Below are positions 30,541 through 41,800 of a stretch of 64,000 nt of DNA, one piece after another (the first letter of the stretch is position 1; each line of letters begins with the position of its first letter). The notes under the pieces are model-generated. The model saw nothing but the letters and a program-made list of their open reading frames with translations, was not told the DNA's origin and did no database searches. The DNA lies in NCBI GenBank assembly GCA_039654915.1, contig CM077598.1, forward strand, positions 69,840,041-69,904,040, read 5' to 3'. Origin of the DNA: Aquilaria yunnanensis (lineage: Eukaryota; Streptophyta; Magnoliopsida; Malvales; Thymelaeaceae). Made by a program: the position numbers and the translations under genes.

Positions 30541-31140
30541 CCAAGCATTGGCAGACTTCATCGCCGAAGTTCCAGAAATCGAGAATGCTGAAGTTACCTT
30601 GGAAGACCTGATAAGGATTGAACCAGAGTGGAAACTGTTTGTCGATGGAGCCTTAGGTGCCGAACACCTAGGCGCTAGAGTGGTTCTTCGGGGGCCCGAA
30701 GGTAGGAAAGCCACCAAAGCCATCAAATTCGGTTTTGATGTCACCAATAATGTCGCCGAATATGAGGCCCTCATAGCAGGATTAAAACTGGCCAGAAAAG
30801 TTGGTGTGAGAAACCTTAAGGCCCACAGCGACTCACAGCTAGTAATCCAGCAAATGATTGGAGATTACGCTGCAAAGGATCCAACCTTGGCAAAATATCA
30901 TGACTTTGTCAAGAATCTCATTAAAGAGTTTGACTTGGTACATATAGAAAACGTGCCTCATAGAGATAATGCTGAAGCTGACACCTTGGCCAAGTCCAAG
31001 GAACCCACCGAGGTGCTAAGTCATCCCAGCATAGAGCTAATGTGCGTAGCAACCTCGGGAGAAGGATGGCAAGATTCCATCAAGAAATACCTTACAACTT
31101 CGGCACTCCCCGAAGACCCTGCCGAGGCCGCAAAAGTGTG
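30541..31140 (+). pseudogene. element A archaeal-type RNase H (second RNase H)
   Basis: The frame resumes with ALADFIAEVPE, then EPEWKLFVDGALGAEHLGAR (first Asp), NNVAEYEALIAGLKLARKVG (Glu) and LKAHSDSQLVIQQMIGDYAA (Asp), and ends with ENVPHRDNAEADTLAKS (last acidic residue). This is the second RNase H that the plant Tat lineage acquired, distinct from the degenerate first domain. This copy is open for about 200 codons and then hits TGA at 31139-31141. With one CCAAG removed it is in phase with the domain upstream of element G. Confidence 0.88.
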
Positions 31141-32302
31141 AAAACGCTCTAGGAGATACTTCCTCATCAGGGATGAACTATACAGACAAGGGTATGCAAG
31201 TCCCTTGAAGAGGTGCATACGTGAAGAGGATGTCAGAACAATGCTCGAAGAAGTTCACGAGGGGGCCTGTGGTTCCCACATAGGAACAGACGCCCTCACC
31301 AGAGCACTACTTTGCCAAGGTTACTTTTGGCCAACCCTAAGAAAGGATGCAAGGCAATTTGTTCAAAAATGTGACAATTGCCAAAGACACGCCAACATCC
31401 AGAGGTTACCCTCGGAGAAGATAACTTCGGCAAATTACCATTGCCCTTTCGCCATCTAGGGTATTGACCTCATCGGACCTCTCCTAAGCGCCCCTGGTTG
31501 GGTGAAGTTCTGCATAGTTATAGTAAACTACTTCACTAAAGGGATCGAAGTAGAGCCTTTGGCATCGATCTCAGTGAAGGATACCCAGAAGTTTTTCTAG
31601 AAGAACATCATATGCCGATTTGGCATACCAAGGGTAATAGTGGCCAACAATGGTACCCAGTTTACTGACAAAAGGTTCCGTGAATTCCTGACTAACCTCG
31701 GCATAAAACTACACTTCATCTCGATAGCCCATCCTCAAAGTAATGGGCAAGTCGAGGTGTCCAATAGGACAGTAAAAGATGGCCTGAAGAAAAGGCTAAA
31801 AGCTGCAAAGGGGAAATGGCCAGGGGAACCCTCAAGTGTACTATGGAGTTATCGCACAACTCCCCGAAGGGCCACAGGAGAAACTCCTTTCTCGCTCATG
31901 TTTGGTACAAAAGCCATTATTCCTATTGAGGTCATACAGCCATCAGTAAGAATACAGCTGTTCGACGAAGGAGGAAACAACCTTGGCTTGAGGGCAAAAT
32001 TAGACCTCATCGAAGAACACCAGGAAATGGCCGAACTCGGGAGGAAGGCCTTTCAACAAAGAGTAGCTGATGCTACTAACTTGCATGCGAAGAAAAAAAG
32101 AATCAAGAAGGGGGACCTCGTCCTCCGAAAGGCCGAATTCAAGCGGTGAAGGCCATCAGATGGGGTACTTCGAGCAAATTGGGATGGACCTTATCTGGTC
32201 CTCGACGAAATCCGCCCAGGGGTCTACAAATTGGATGACGCCAAAGGAGGAGAGTTGAGAAACAGTTGGCATTCAGATTCTTTGAAAAAATTCTACACTT
32301 AG
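31141..32302 (+). pseudogene. element A integrase
   Basis: The zinc domain is conserved: H in EVHEGACGSH and C-x2-C in KCDNCQRHA. In the core, GIDLIGPLL keeps the first Asp, although a TAG stands directly before it at 31456-31458. The second Asp is lost, as VANNGTQFTD replaces VADNGSQFTD. NGQVEVSNRT keeps the Glu. A second TAG near 31600 and TGA near 32147 break the frame. The tail ends HSDSLKKFYT with TAG at 32300-32302. The second Asp change alone would abolish strand transfer. Confidence 0.88.
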
Positions 32303-32778
32303 ACATTTTTTCTGAAGAAAGGCTTGTGATTACCCCTCTCTGAAATCGCCAGTAAACAAAACTATACGTGTCAATCGAATATGGTTTATAAACCGAATAT
32401 GGTCACGTTGCTAGAAAGGGCTCCTAGCATATTGACTTTTAAAAAAAGTTTCCCAAAGGTGCTAGCTCCCTAGCAAAGCCTAAGACTTGGCGGAATACGT
32501 TCGGAAAAGTCAAAATGGTCACTCCTTGTGTCACGGGGAAACATTCCACATACTGGAAAAATTTCGCTAAGGGAAGAACAGTACAAAGCTTCCCGAAGGC
32601 ATGATTTCGAACATGGATGTTCACCAAAGACGCATACATAAAATCATACAAGCTTCCGAAGAATGATGACCAAAGAAAAGAACAGGAACTTAGCTAAATC
32701 TTTGAAAGAATTTTCATTCATAGCTCTAAGCAATAGTGCAAAGGAGCAGGTTACAAGAAAAGAGAAAGAAGAAAAAGT
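32303..32778. other. spacer between integrase and antisense ORF of A
   Basis: No coding frame. It contains CCGAATATGGTT-type short repeats near 32375-32400 and AT-rich DNA, and corresponds to the repeat spacer of B and C, but the GAGC/GCTC hairpin units are not clear here. Confidence 0.5.
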
Positions 32779-33180
32779 CTATTGCTGAGCCTGAGCATCC
32801 GTTACCTCCTCGACGTTGGCACCCTTCTCTTGGATGGGGGCGTTTGAAGGCGCGGGCACAACAGGCGGGAGGTTGAAGTACTCCGATAAGGAGAGGTCGA
32901 GTTCGGGGTGCCAAAAAAGAACTTGATGCCAAGCTAGAAAAAAACCATCTTGACAAGATACTTTCGTCATCTGGTCGGATTGGTCCTTCTCGGCACTCAA
33001 AGTCTCCAGTACGGAGGTAAGCTCAGCAACCTTACTCTCGAGCTTCTTCTTCTTCTTCTTCTTGGCCTCCTTCTTCAATAGATCGACCTTGGCTTGGAGC
33101 TCAGCATTCAAAGCAAGCGCCTTCGTAAGGTTTTCAGCGTCATCTGCCCTTTCCTTCCGAAGGTCATCGTTCTCCGAAAG
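32779..33180 (-). pseudogene. element A antisense ORF, last-exon remnant
   Basis: The minus-strand frame ends with TAG at 32781-32779. It encodes a charged coiled coil (ENDDLRKERADDAENLTKAL, then a Lys-rich run) followed by KVSCQDGFFLAWHQVLFWHP, the same C-terminal motif as in B, C and D. Upstream exons are absent because at about 33180 the sequence changes to element E. The Lys run near 33047-33070 comes from a CTT microsatellite on the plus strand. Confidence 0.75.
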
Positions 33181-34190
33181 AAATATCGTCCGGAACGTCT
33201 TCGTACTTTTGCCGCTTCGCGAGGGTCTTCGGGAAGCTCTGAGGTTGTAAGATACCTCTTTATAGGATTTTCCCATCCTTCCTCCGAGGTTATTGTGCTC
33301 ATTACTGCATTGTTGGGGTGACTCAATATTTCGGTTAATTTTTTTGACTTCACCAGACTATCTGTCTCGGTGTTGCTTCGTCGAGGCACATTTTCAATAT
33401 GCACCGCATCAAATTCCCGGATGAGCTTTGACACAAGCTCATGGTATTTCACCAAAGTTGGATCTTTTGCACTGTAGTCCCCTGCCATCTGTCGAACCAC
33501 CAGCTGAGAATCAATGTGGGCTTTCAGGTTTCTCACACCAATCTTTCTAGCAAGGCGCAAGCCTGCTATGAGAGCCTCGTACTATGCCGCATTGTTGGTG
33601 ACACTAAACTCGAATTTGATGGCTTTCATTACTTCCATGCCTTCGGGGCCACGAATAACTGCCCCAACTCCCTGGTGCTCAGAGCTCGAGGCTTCCTCTA
33701 CGAACAGAGTCCATTCTGGCTCACTTTTGCCAAGGTCAAACTGATCACTCTCGGTGAAAGGTACTTCAGCAATGAAGTCTGCCAGGGCCTGGGCTTTTAT
33801 TGCTTTCCTTGGTTCGTAAGTGATATCATACTCACCGAGCTCTAGGCACCATTTGGAAAGCCTTCCCGAATGGTCTACCATCTTCATGACATCCTGAAGG
33901 GGTAGATTACTTCGGACAATGATGGGATGAGCTAGAAAATATGGACGCAGTCTCCTACTTGCTACTACTAAGGCATAGATAGCTTTTTGTAGTAAGGGGT
34001 ACCTGATTTCGGCTCCATGTAGAGATTTGCTCACGTAATAGACTGGCCATTGCACCGCTCCTTCTTCCTTTATGAGAAGTAAGCTCAGTGCCTTTTCAGC
34101 AACGGCAAGGTATATCACAAGGGGTTCTCCCTCTCGAGGTTGCCGAATAGTGGGTAGTCGGGCCAGATAAACTTTGAGCTCTTCTTAGGC
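33181..34190 (-). pseudogene. element E RNase H domains
   Basis: From 34190 down, the gypsy-type domain has GEPLVIYLAVAEKALSLLLI and YYVSKSLHGAEIRYPLLQKA. After DITYEPRKAIKAQALADFIA comes the archaeal-type domain with EPEWTLFVEEASSSEHQG, where V-D-G-A-S has become V-E-E-A-S, so the first catalytic Asp is lost. A stop stands at the position of Glu in NNVAEYEAL, giving NNAA-stop-YEAL near 33581. The remainder is open to KVRRRSGRYF at about 33185, where the join to A's antisense ORF lies. Another stop (in QKA-stop-EELK) lies near 34186. Confidence 0.83.
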
Positions 34191-35393
34191 CTTTTGGCAA
34201 TCCTCGTTCCAAGGATGATCATTGTTTTTGAGGTTGCCACTATTTTTTGCTGCCTTAGTGAGTACCTTAAAGAATGCTCGGCAGCGATCTCCATACCTAG
34301 AGATGAACCTGCTAAGGGAGGTTATTCTGCCCGTAAGCCTTTGCACATCTTTTGTTGTGCCAGGAGTTCGGAATTCAAGCAGAGCTTTGACTTTTTCTGG
34401 GTTGGCATCGATACCCCTTTCTGATGCCATAAATCTGAGGAACTTTCCCGAACTTACACCGAAGACACACTTCTCGGGATTGAGACGAATTTCGGATGCT
34501 CTAAGTTGGTGGAAAGTTTCCTCCAAGTCGGCAATATGGATGCCGGGCAATCTGCTTTTGACTATCATGTCATCCACGTAGACGTCCATGTTTCTCCCTA
34601 TTTGATCGTTGAAGACGTTGTTCATCAGCCTCTGGTAGGTAGCTCCTGCATTTTTAAGCCCGAAGGGCATTCTGACGTAACAAGACGTACTGACTTCGAT
34701 GATGAAGGCGGTTTTTTCCTCGTCCTCAGGGTTCAACCTAACTTGGTGATACCCACTGAAAGCATCTGGGAAGCTCAGGAGTCCATATTCAGCGGTCGAG
34801 TCCACCAGTTGATCTATCGACGGGAGAGGATATGAATCTTTTGGACAAGCATCATTTACATTTCGGAAGTCGATGCACATTCGGAGCTTGTCGCTCCCTT
34901 CTTTCATGGCGATGACTACATTGCTTAGCCATTTTGGGTATTTGACTTCCCTGATTACACCTGCGTCTAACAGGTGTTGGACTTCGGTTTTGACGAAGTT
35001 ATTTTTGTACGCCGAGAGGCTTCGCTTCTTTTGGCGGAATGGTTTTGCCTCTGGATTTACTTTGAGGCTATGTTGTATTATGCGAGGGTCTACCCTAGGC
35101 ATGTCTTTCGGCGAGTAGGCGAACAGATCTTTATTCATTAGTAGGAAGGATACAAGCTTTTCCTTGTCTCCTTTGGCGAATTTTTTCCCTACTCGGGTGT
35201 TTCGGCCTGGGACAAGCTCTATCTCTTCCGTTTCCACTTTCTCGGGATCCTCTGTTCCTTGTTCTTCTGACTCTTGTGCGGGCCGAGCCTTCATTTTTTT
35301 AGTCTGCGCACAATTCATCGCTGGGGCTTTTCTTTCCTTTACGAACACCTTTCGCACCTCCCCTAAGTCGATGAAGATCTCAGCATCTCCATC
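34191..35393 (-). pseudogene. element E reverse transcriptase with intact YVDD
   Basis: An open minus-strand frame of about 400 codons begins at the D junction with DGDAEIFIDLGEVRKVF. It continues through KLVSFLLMNKDLFAYSPKDM, WLSNVVIAMKEGSDKLRMCI, MPFGLKNAGATYQRLMN, the catalytic YVDD at 34580-34569 and TKDVQRLTGRITSLSRFISR to DCQKA. All RT motifs are present, although FLDAFSGYH is FPDAFSGYH. An ATG upstream in D's LTR prolongs the frame by chance. As it has no start or upstream protease, it is a fragment despite the open frame. Confidence 0.85.
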
Positions 35394-36248
35394 TGATAGC
35401 CAAAGGGCTATCACCTTTCTCAGTACATACTTCCTGACGAAAACATGGTTGGGAAGCCTGGCGTCATTCGAAAGAGGCACTATCACTGACCTCGGAAGGA
35501 GCGAAGTCAGATACCACAAAGTCAGGACTTCGGCTAATACGCTAGGCGTTTCAAAGGTATCACCGGCTCCCTCGGGGGACCAAGCGAATCGCCTTCGGGG
35601 ATAAAGAACCGGCTATTGCAAGCAGGAGAGAACTTCCTCGAAGGCGGAACCCTCGAACCAGGGGACTTCCCGAACTACCGAAGAAGGTCATCCGTAGCAA
35701 AGAACGACCTCGCCCAGAGGATCTCGAGAGTACGGCATGAGCATTTAAGGGGCCTCTGACATGTCGCCCACGGGCGTTAAACGCCGCTCGAAACGGCAGT
35801 TTAACATGCCGACGCCGTCCAGGTCTTATCACGACTTGTCTCGGCTCAAGGGTCAAGGAGCCTGCAAACGGCTACTTGTCCTCTATGCCCGAAAACACAG
35901 AGAACATCCAACCGAACACGTGTCATGATCTGAATGGGCTGGGAACTCCTATAAATACCAGGGAACAAGCCCTGGCAAAGGGATCTCCAATCCGACCCTC
36001 TCCCCCTGAGAAAATACAAACAGGCAAGGCCACTAAACCTTTTAGTGCTCCAGTTCTTTCACCTCTCAGGACACTGACTTGGGCGTCGGAGGCTCCTCCC
36101 CGAAAAAAGATCCCCGGGACCACCTAACCCTTTTTTACGAGTTTTACAGGCACACTCCCTTGGGAAATCTAGGCTCTAGATGTTCTCCCTCTCAGGAAGT
36201 CCCACCCGAAGTCACGATGTCTTGCAACGAAGATGCCACTGGGCATCA
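35394..36248 (+). repeat. 5' LTR of element D
   Basis: 855 bp, starting with the hairpin TGATAGCCAAAGGGCTATCA and ending GGGCATCA. ACACGTGTC lies near 35918 and TATAAATA near 35950. Compared with the 3' LTR it lacks a 13-bp block near 35680. Confidence 0.92.
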
Positions 36249-37990
36249 TTTGGCACCGTCCGTGGGAAATTACCCTCAGGTCGCCGTTGTTGAAACTCAG
36301 CATTCGAAGGACAAGGGACTCCCGAGGTCCTCGTCCGCGCCTGAAGCTAAACCGGCTACTTAGCAAACCCTTCCAGGGACTTCCACGCCTGAGGAAGAAC
36401 ATCCTTTGGTCATAACCATGAGCTTTCTACGCGACTTTCAACGTTCCGTTGTGGCTGAAATGACACAGTAGATAGACCGAAGGTGGCCACGACAAACTCA
36501 GGCCCAAAGGCCTCCCTCGCCTGCACACCATCGGGAAGGAAGCCCCAAACCAGTCCATCGTAGTTCAGGACACGGGGACCCACGTGAGGAGTCTTCAACA
36601 GAAGAAGCTCAGGGCACGGCTTACAGGACGAGCTGGGTCCAAGCGATCCAAAATCCCACACCGAAGGAGCTCGTCACCTGAGGCAAAGTCTCCATCCATT
36701 CAGCACCGAAGTCACTCCCCGAAGAGGCGCCGGCAATTTCCCTTCCCAGAATAAGAACCTAGTGCCACGATCGTTATGGACAAAATATTAGCGAGGTTGG
36801 ACAGAGTGGAAAAACAAGTAGCTCGCAAGCCGGTCTGGGCCAGGCTGTCTGAAACCATCTGTGGGGATGAGTCCCCGTTCACCCGAACTATTGTAGAGGC
36901 AGCCATGCCAGATGACTTCCGGGTACCTCGGCTGGAAACTTATGATGGCCGGATTGATCCACAGGCTCATCTGACCAAGTACAGAGGCAGCATGATGATG
37001 CACGGTGCAGACGATGCTACCTTGTGCAAATGTTTTGATGTCACCGTCACAAGACCAGCAACTGCGTGGTACAATTCATTGGCTCCAGGGACCATCAAGG
37101 AGTTCGAGGAGTTATCTATAGCCTTCACGCAGCAATTCATTGGAAGTCGGCCGACGGCGAAGATGCCTGTTGAGATGTTCGACATAACGCAGAGAAATAG
37201 AGAAACCATCCGCGACTATGTCGAAAGATTTAACAGAGAAGCCTTGAGTGTCCCACAGTTTCGGCCCAAAAATACGCATCCTCGCCATGACACGGGGCCT
37301 TTGGAGGGACTCACAGCTCTTTTACGAATTTTCCAAAGACCCTCCGGACACGCTTGGTGAGTTTTACCGAAGGGCCGAGCAGCACATGACAGCTGAAGAG
37401 CTGAGGATGGCTGGACCGAAGTCCGAGCACGCTTGTGCCGAAGGGTCCAGCCACCAAATACGGTGTTCGGCCGACCAAGCAGGCCGACCTCGGAGAGTGC
37501 GGGGAAGGAAACTACCAAACTTTACGCCCCTGAACACCACGAGGACCAACGTACTCACGACAATGGAAAGGCAGGGAACCCAGATCCAGCGGCTAAGGGC
37601 CATGACCGCTGATAATAAGAAAAATATGAAGAAGTTCTGCCAGTTTCTCCGCGACCACGGGCACGACACCGAAGACTGCTTCCAATTGAAGAAGTACATT
37701 GAGTCGCTAATAAAACTGGGCGAACTTCGGCGCTATCTGCGGATGCCTTCCCCGAAAGGGAGGAAAGAGGAGGAAGGAAAGGCAGATGATGAAGATTACG
37801 ACTCCGACAGACGGAGGAACCGAAGTCCGAAGAGGCGCCCTCCACCTCCGGTGGGGATAATACAAACAATCACAACAGGACTCCCATCCTCGGAAAGGAA
37901 GAGGAAGGCCAGAGAAATATCAGTCATGGAATATCAGAGCTCAACGAAGAATCTCACCCGCAAGGATGGTTCCACCGTCGTCTTTCGCCA
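36217..37990 (+). pseudogene. element D gag
   Basis: The start is ATG at 36217 in the LTR (MSCNEDATGHHLAPSVG), with the frame crossing the primer site. A TAG at 36361-36363 and another near 36469 break the N-terminal part. From 36776 the capsid frame has DFRVPRLETYDGRIDPQAHL, RPATAWYNSLAPG and FTQQFIGSRP. A one-base shift near 37262 moves it into the frame with LAMTRGLWRDSQLFYEFSKD and RAEQHMTAEELRMAG. The Cys/His box CQFLRDHGHDTEDC (37635-37680) has Leu where the relatives have His, so one zinc ligand is lost. The basic Arg-rich tail follows near 37800. Confidence 0.85.
36251..36268 (+). other. primer-binding site of element D
   Basis: TGGCACCGTCCGTGGGAA, two changes from the form in B, starts two bases after the LTR. 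Confidence 0.82.
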
Positions 37991-38434
37991 TGATGACCCG
38001 CTGTTGGTCAAGGTGAGGATAGGAAACTGGGACGTCAAGAGAGTCTTTCTTGACGATGGATCAAACGCAGACGTCCTATTTTCACATTTGCTGCCGAACT
38101 TGGGCATATCCAACAGCGACCTCAAGGCCGTCACTTCACCCACCTTCGGGGTAGGACCATCCGAACTGACTGTCCTCGGGTGGATCAATCTTCCCCTAAT
38201 GATGAAAGGGACTTCAGTTGATGGGACAATCGAGTTATTCGCCTCCACAATGACAAGGTTCATCGTTATGGATGTCCCTTCATCATACAACGCCATCCTT
38301 GGGAGACAAAAACAGGGAAATCTGCACATTCGCCCTGATGTAAGATACTTGACTGCCACTTTTGCCACCAAGGATGGAGACGCGGAAATCTTCATTGATC
38401 AGGGCAAAGTAAGGAAGGTGTTCATCAAAGCGTG
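37991..38434 (+). pseudogene. element D aspartic protease
   Basis: The frame is open and in phase with gag: VKVRIGNWDVKRVFLDDGSN with an intact DDGS, FSHLLPNLGISNSDLKAV, GVGPSELTVLGWINLPLMMK, TRFIVMDVPSSYNAILGRQK and RPDVRYLTATFATKDGDAEI. It ends with TGA at 38433-38435 before the RT linker. In D this part is the best preserved of the sense strand. Confidence 0.85.
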
Positions 38435-39513
38435 AAAAGCTCCAGCAAACAACTTCGCACAAGCTGTAGAGACAGAGGCTTTAAAGCCAAAAAAGGGCGG
38501 GAAGAAGATTCCGCGAAGGTAGAGATGGAAGAAGTAGAACTTGTCCCAGGCCGAAGTACCCGAATAGGGAAAAATTTGGCCAAAGGTGACAAGAAAAAAC
38601 TTGTATCCTTTCTACTGATGAATAAAGACTTGTTTGCCTACTCGCCGAAAGATATGCCGGGGGTAAGTCCTTGCGTAGTACAGCACAGCCTTAAAGTAAG
38701 TCCGGAAGCAAAACCTGTCCGGAAAAAGAAACGAGGCATCTCGGCCCACAAAAATGACTTCGTCAAAATCGAAGTCCAGCGCTTATTGGACGCTGATGTA
38801 ATCAGGGAGGTCAGGTACCCCGAATGGTTGAGCAATGTGGTTATTGCCACAAAGGAAGGGACCAGTAAGCTCCGAATGTGCATCGACTTCAGAAACTCGA
38901 ACGATGCTTGCCCAAAGGATTCGTACCATCTCCCCCCAATAGACCGATTGGTAGACTCAACTGCCGAATACAGGCTCCTAACTTTCCTCGACGCTTTCAG
39001 TGGGTATCATCAAATAAGGATGGACCCCGAAGATGACGAAAAAACCGCCTTCATCACCGAGGGTGGAACATATTGTTACATCAGGATGCCCTTCGGGCTC
39101 AAAAATGCAGGACCACTTACCAGAGGTTGATGAGTAAGGTCTTCAGTGACCAAATAGGGAGAAACATGGAAGTCTACGTCGACGCCATAATAGTCAAGAG
39201 CAAGCTGTCTAACGACCATGTCGCAGATCTAAAGGAAACTTTCCACCAGCTCAGAACCTTCGGGATCCGCCTTAATCCCAAAAAGTGCATCTTCGAAGTG
39301 ACCTCGGGAAAGTTTCTTGGGTACATGGTATCAGAAAGAGGAATTGATGGTAACCTGGAAAAAATCAGGGCTCTACTCGAATTTCGAACTCCCGTCACAA
39401 TAAAAGATGTGCAGAGACTCACTGGAAGGATAACCTCTCTTAGTAGGTTTATTTCCAGATATGGAGATCGGTGCCGAGCATTCTTGAAAGTCCTCACTAA
39501 GGTAGCAAAAAAG
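38435..39513 (+). pseudogene. element D reverse transcriptase, YVDA at the active site
   Basis: After a shifted linker the frame gives LVPGRSTRIGKNLAKGDKKK, LFAYSPKDMPG, WLSNVVIATKEGTSKLRMCI, LTFLDAFSGYHQIRMDPEDD and MPFGLKNAG. A one-base loss near 39112 shifts the frame. The catalytic motif is Y-V-D-A (39175-39186), so the second Asp is lost. It continues with LNPKKCIFEVTSGKFLGYMV and RLTGRITSLSRFISRYGDRC up to the AAAAG target duplicate of solo LTR 2. Confidence 0.88.
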
Positions 39514-40929
39514 TGTTAGTATTGTGCCCAAAAAGCCAATCATGAGATGATTGTATTTTTGCACATTGAGTCATGATATTTTATTGAGGCATTAATCCAG
39601 CAATTTTGTTTGTTGTTTTGTTTCTGCGTAACATAATAAACATAATTGTAACCCTAGAATAATGATATTCTTAAACGTCCCTAGTCTAGTATTATTGTGG
39701 AGCGGGTTGCAATAATACATAATGACTAGCATATGTGGAGACTAATATGAGATATGTAGTCTAAATATGGGTACAAGTTGGAGAACTTGTGTACTGGACC
39801 GACCCACCATGAGAACACTTCATGGATCGTTATATGAGTGTCATAAGTGATTCTCATAGTGATCATGGTATATGTAGTCCTTCGACCTAAGATCATCAAG
39901 GTTCCCTACATGTGAGTCACATACTTTGATACTTTCCTTTGTTGCTCGTAACTGAGTGAACTTGAAGGAGGTCATTGGGTATGTCACATATCATGCGGAG
40001 GGATTTGTATGATCAAGATGGGATTTGTCCCTCCTATGTAACGGGAGTGATATCTTTGGGCCCCTTGATAGAGTAAGACTTAGAAAATGCATGGCCATGC
40101 TCCGATGAGTTGATATATGATATCAATGTCGTCAGTTTAATTTGGTCTACTCGGTAATCAAGAAACCAAAGATTGGGCTATACGAGAGTGACACATTCCA
40201 TGTCTCGTGCTTAGTCTTGATATCTTGGACAAAGGGACAATGGCATATATCGGTGATGATCATAAAGGTTTAGTCGATTCACCGACAATCTTGTCACTTG
40301 GGTAGCAATGATGTGTTGCTAGACACCGCTCATTGCTTATGATCATAAATGTGATTTATGATCATTGTCAACATGGCAAGAGCCTATTGGGTCGCACACA
40401 TAGAGCTATTTGGATCATTAGAGTGCGTGGGCTAATTATTTGGGTTATGGTTTCACTTTAATTTCGTATTAATAATGGGCCAAGGAGTTGAGCCATTATT
40501 AAGCCCGAAATTAAATCCTAATTGGATTAGGGCTTTGAAACCCATTAGGCCTGGAAGTTGAGTCTCACTATAAATACAACTTTTAAGTGAGAAATTCGTA
40601 GGTCTCCTTGCCCTAGCCTCCCAAAAGGACAGCCACACTCTTCTCTTGCAATTCCTTGGAGGACGCAAGCTAGCACTGCGAGCGCAAGAGAAACGCATCT
40701 GCCGGGACGTGGTGGAAGCGTGGTGATCCCGAGAGGCTCGTGTGGATACCATAGAGAGCCTGAACACGTCAACTGTTCAGGTTTTGTGATTCGACTCTAC
40801 AGTTGAGTGAGAGATCTCAACCGAAAATTAGGTATGAAATTTTTGAACACCCGGTTTACCCCGTTTCACTTGGATCCTGGAGGGTTTCGGTTAAATTCCG
40901 CTGCGCTGTTTGGCTCCCGAAACCCAACA
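39514..40929 (+). mobile_element. solo LTR 2 of the 1.4-kb family, TSD AAAAG
   Basis: 1416 bp from TGTTAGTATT to CCCGAAACCCAACA, flanked by AAAAG at 39509-39513 and 40930-40934. TATAAATA lies at 40569-40576, which sets the orientation. The 25-bp perfect hairpin lies at 40340-40364. Internal frames recur in copies 1 and 3 only because the DNA is repeated. Confidence 0.92.
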
Positions 40930-40934
40930 AAAAG

Positions 40935-41800
40935 GAGGGCAACCTCGGAAGTAACGATCATCCTTGGAACGAAGATTGCCAAAAGGCCAGTGAAGAACTC
41001 AAAATCTACTTAGCACGTCTGCCCACTTAGCGACAGCCTCGCGAGGGAGAGCCCCTCGTATTATACCTCGCCGTCACAGAAAAAGCAGTAAGCTCGGTCC
41101 TTGTGAAAGAGGAAGGGCCGAAGCAATGGCCGGTCTATTATGTAAGCAAGTCCCTGCAGGGCGCCGAAGTCAGGTATCCTTTGCTGCAAAAAGCTATATA
41201 TGCCTTGGCGGTAGCAGGAAGGAGGCTGCGACCATATTTTCAGGCTCACCCTATCATTGTCCGAAATAGTCTACCTCTACGGGATGTCATGAGAAAAGTT
41301 GATCATTCAGGAAGGCTCTCGAAATGGTGCATAGAGCTTGGCGAACACGACATTACTTATGAACCTTAGAAATCCATAAAGGCTCAGTCCCTGGTAAACT
41401 TCATTGCCGAAGTGCCCATCGCCGAGGACAGCCATCCAGATCCCAGCGAAGGTGAGCCAGAATGGACTTTGTATGTTGACGGAGCCTCGGGGTCCGAACA
41501 CCAGGGCACTGGGGTAATTATCAGAGGTCCCGAAGGTCTAAAAGTAATGAAGGCCATCAAGTTCAGCTTCAACATCACCAACAATGTGGCCAAGTATGAA
41601 GCTTTCATAGCAGGATTGTGCCTAGCCAGAAAAATTGGTGTAAGAAACTTGAAAGCCCATAGCGATTCCCAGCTGGTAGTTCGGCAAACAGCAGGGGATT
41701 TTGGGGCGAAGGACCCGACCTTGGCAAAATACCATGGACTGGTAGCAGAGCTCATTCGAGAGTTTGACACCGTACGAATCAAAAATGTACCTCGATGAGA
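40935..41800 (+). pseudogene. element D RNase H domains
   Basis: RT's connection resumes as GNLGSNDHPWNEDCQKA. A TAG lies at 41028-41030. The gypsy-type domain has YYVSKSLQGAEVRYPLLQKA and DITYEP followed by TAG near 41367. The archaeal-type domain is EPEWTLYVDGASGSEHQGTG with its Asp intact, NNVAKYEAFIAGLCLARKIG with the catalytic Glu position (AEYE) changed to A-K-Y-E, and LKAHSDSQLVVRQTAGDFGA. A TGA at 41796-41798 separates it from the integrase frame. Confidence 0.85.

Larger units (their letters stand above)
3100..33180 (+). mobile_element. Tat-lineage Ty3/gypsy element A, interrupted and 3' truncated
   Basis: Element A runs LTR, PBS, gag, protease, RT, gypsy RNase H, archaeal-type RNase H and integrase, then an antisense ORF. 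It is split by a solo LTR (5385-6799) and by the 21.4-kb element G (9171-30540). Removing G with one CCAAG duplication restores the codons K-A-Q-A-L-A-D-F across the break, which proves the order of events. The element has no 3' LTR. At about 33180 its antisense ORF stops mid-coiled-coil and abuts truncated element E. Its sense frames carry many stops and shifts, so it is old and inactive. Confidence 0.85.

Noticed and set aside
33047..33070. CTT microsatellite as a regulatory repeat
   Set aside because: It encodes the Lys run of the antisense coiled coil and is best explained as slippage in coding DNA.
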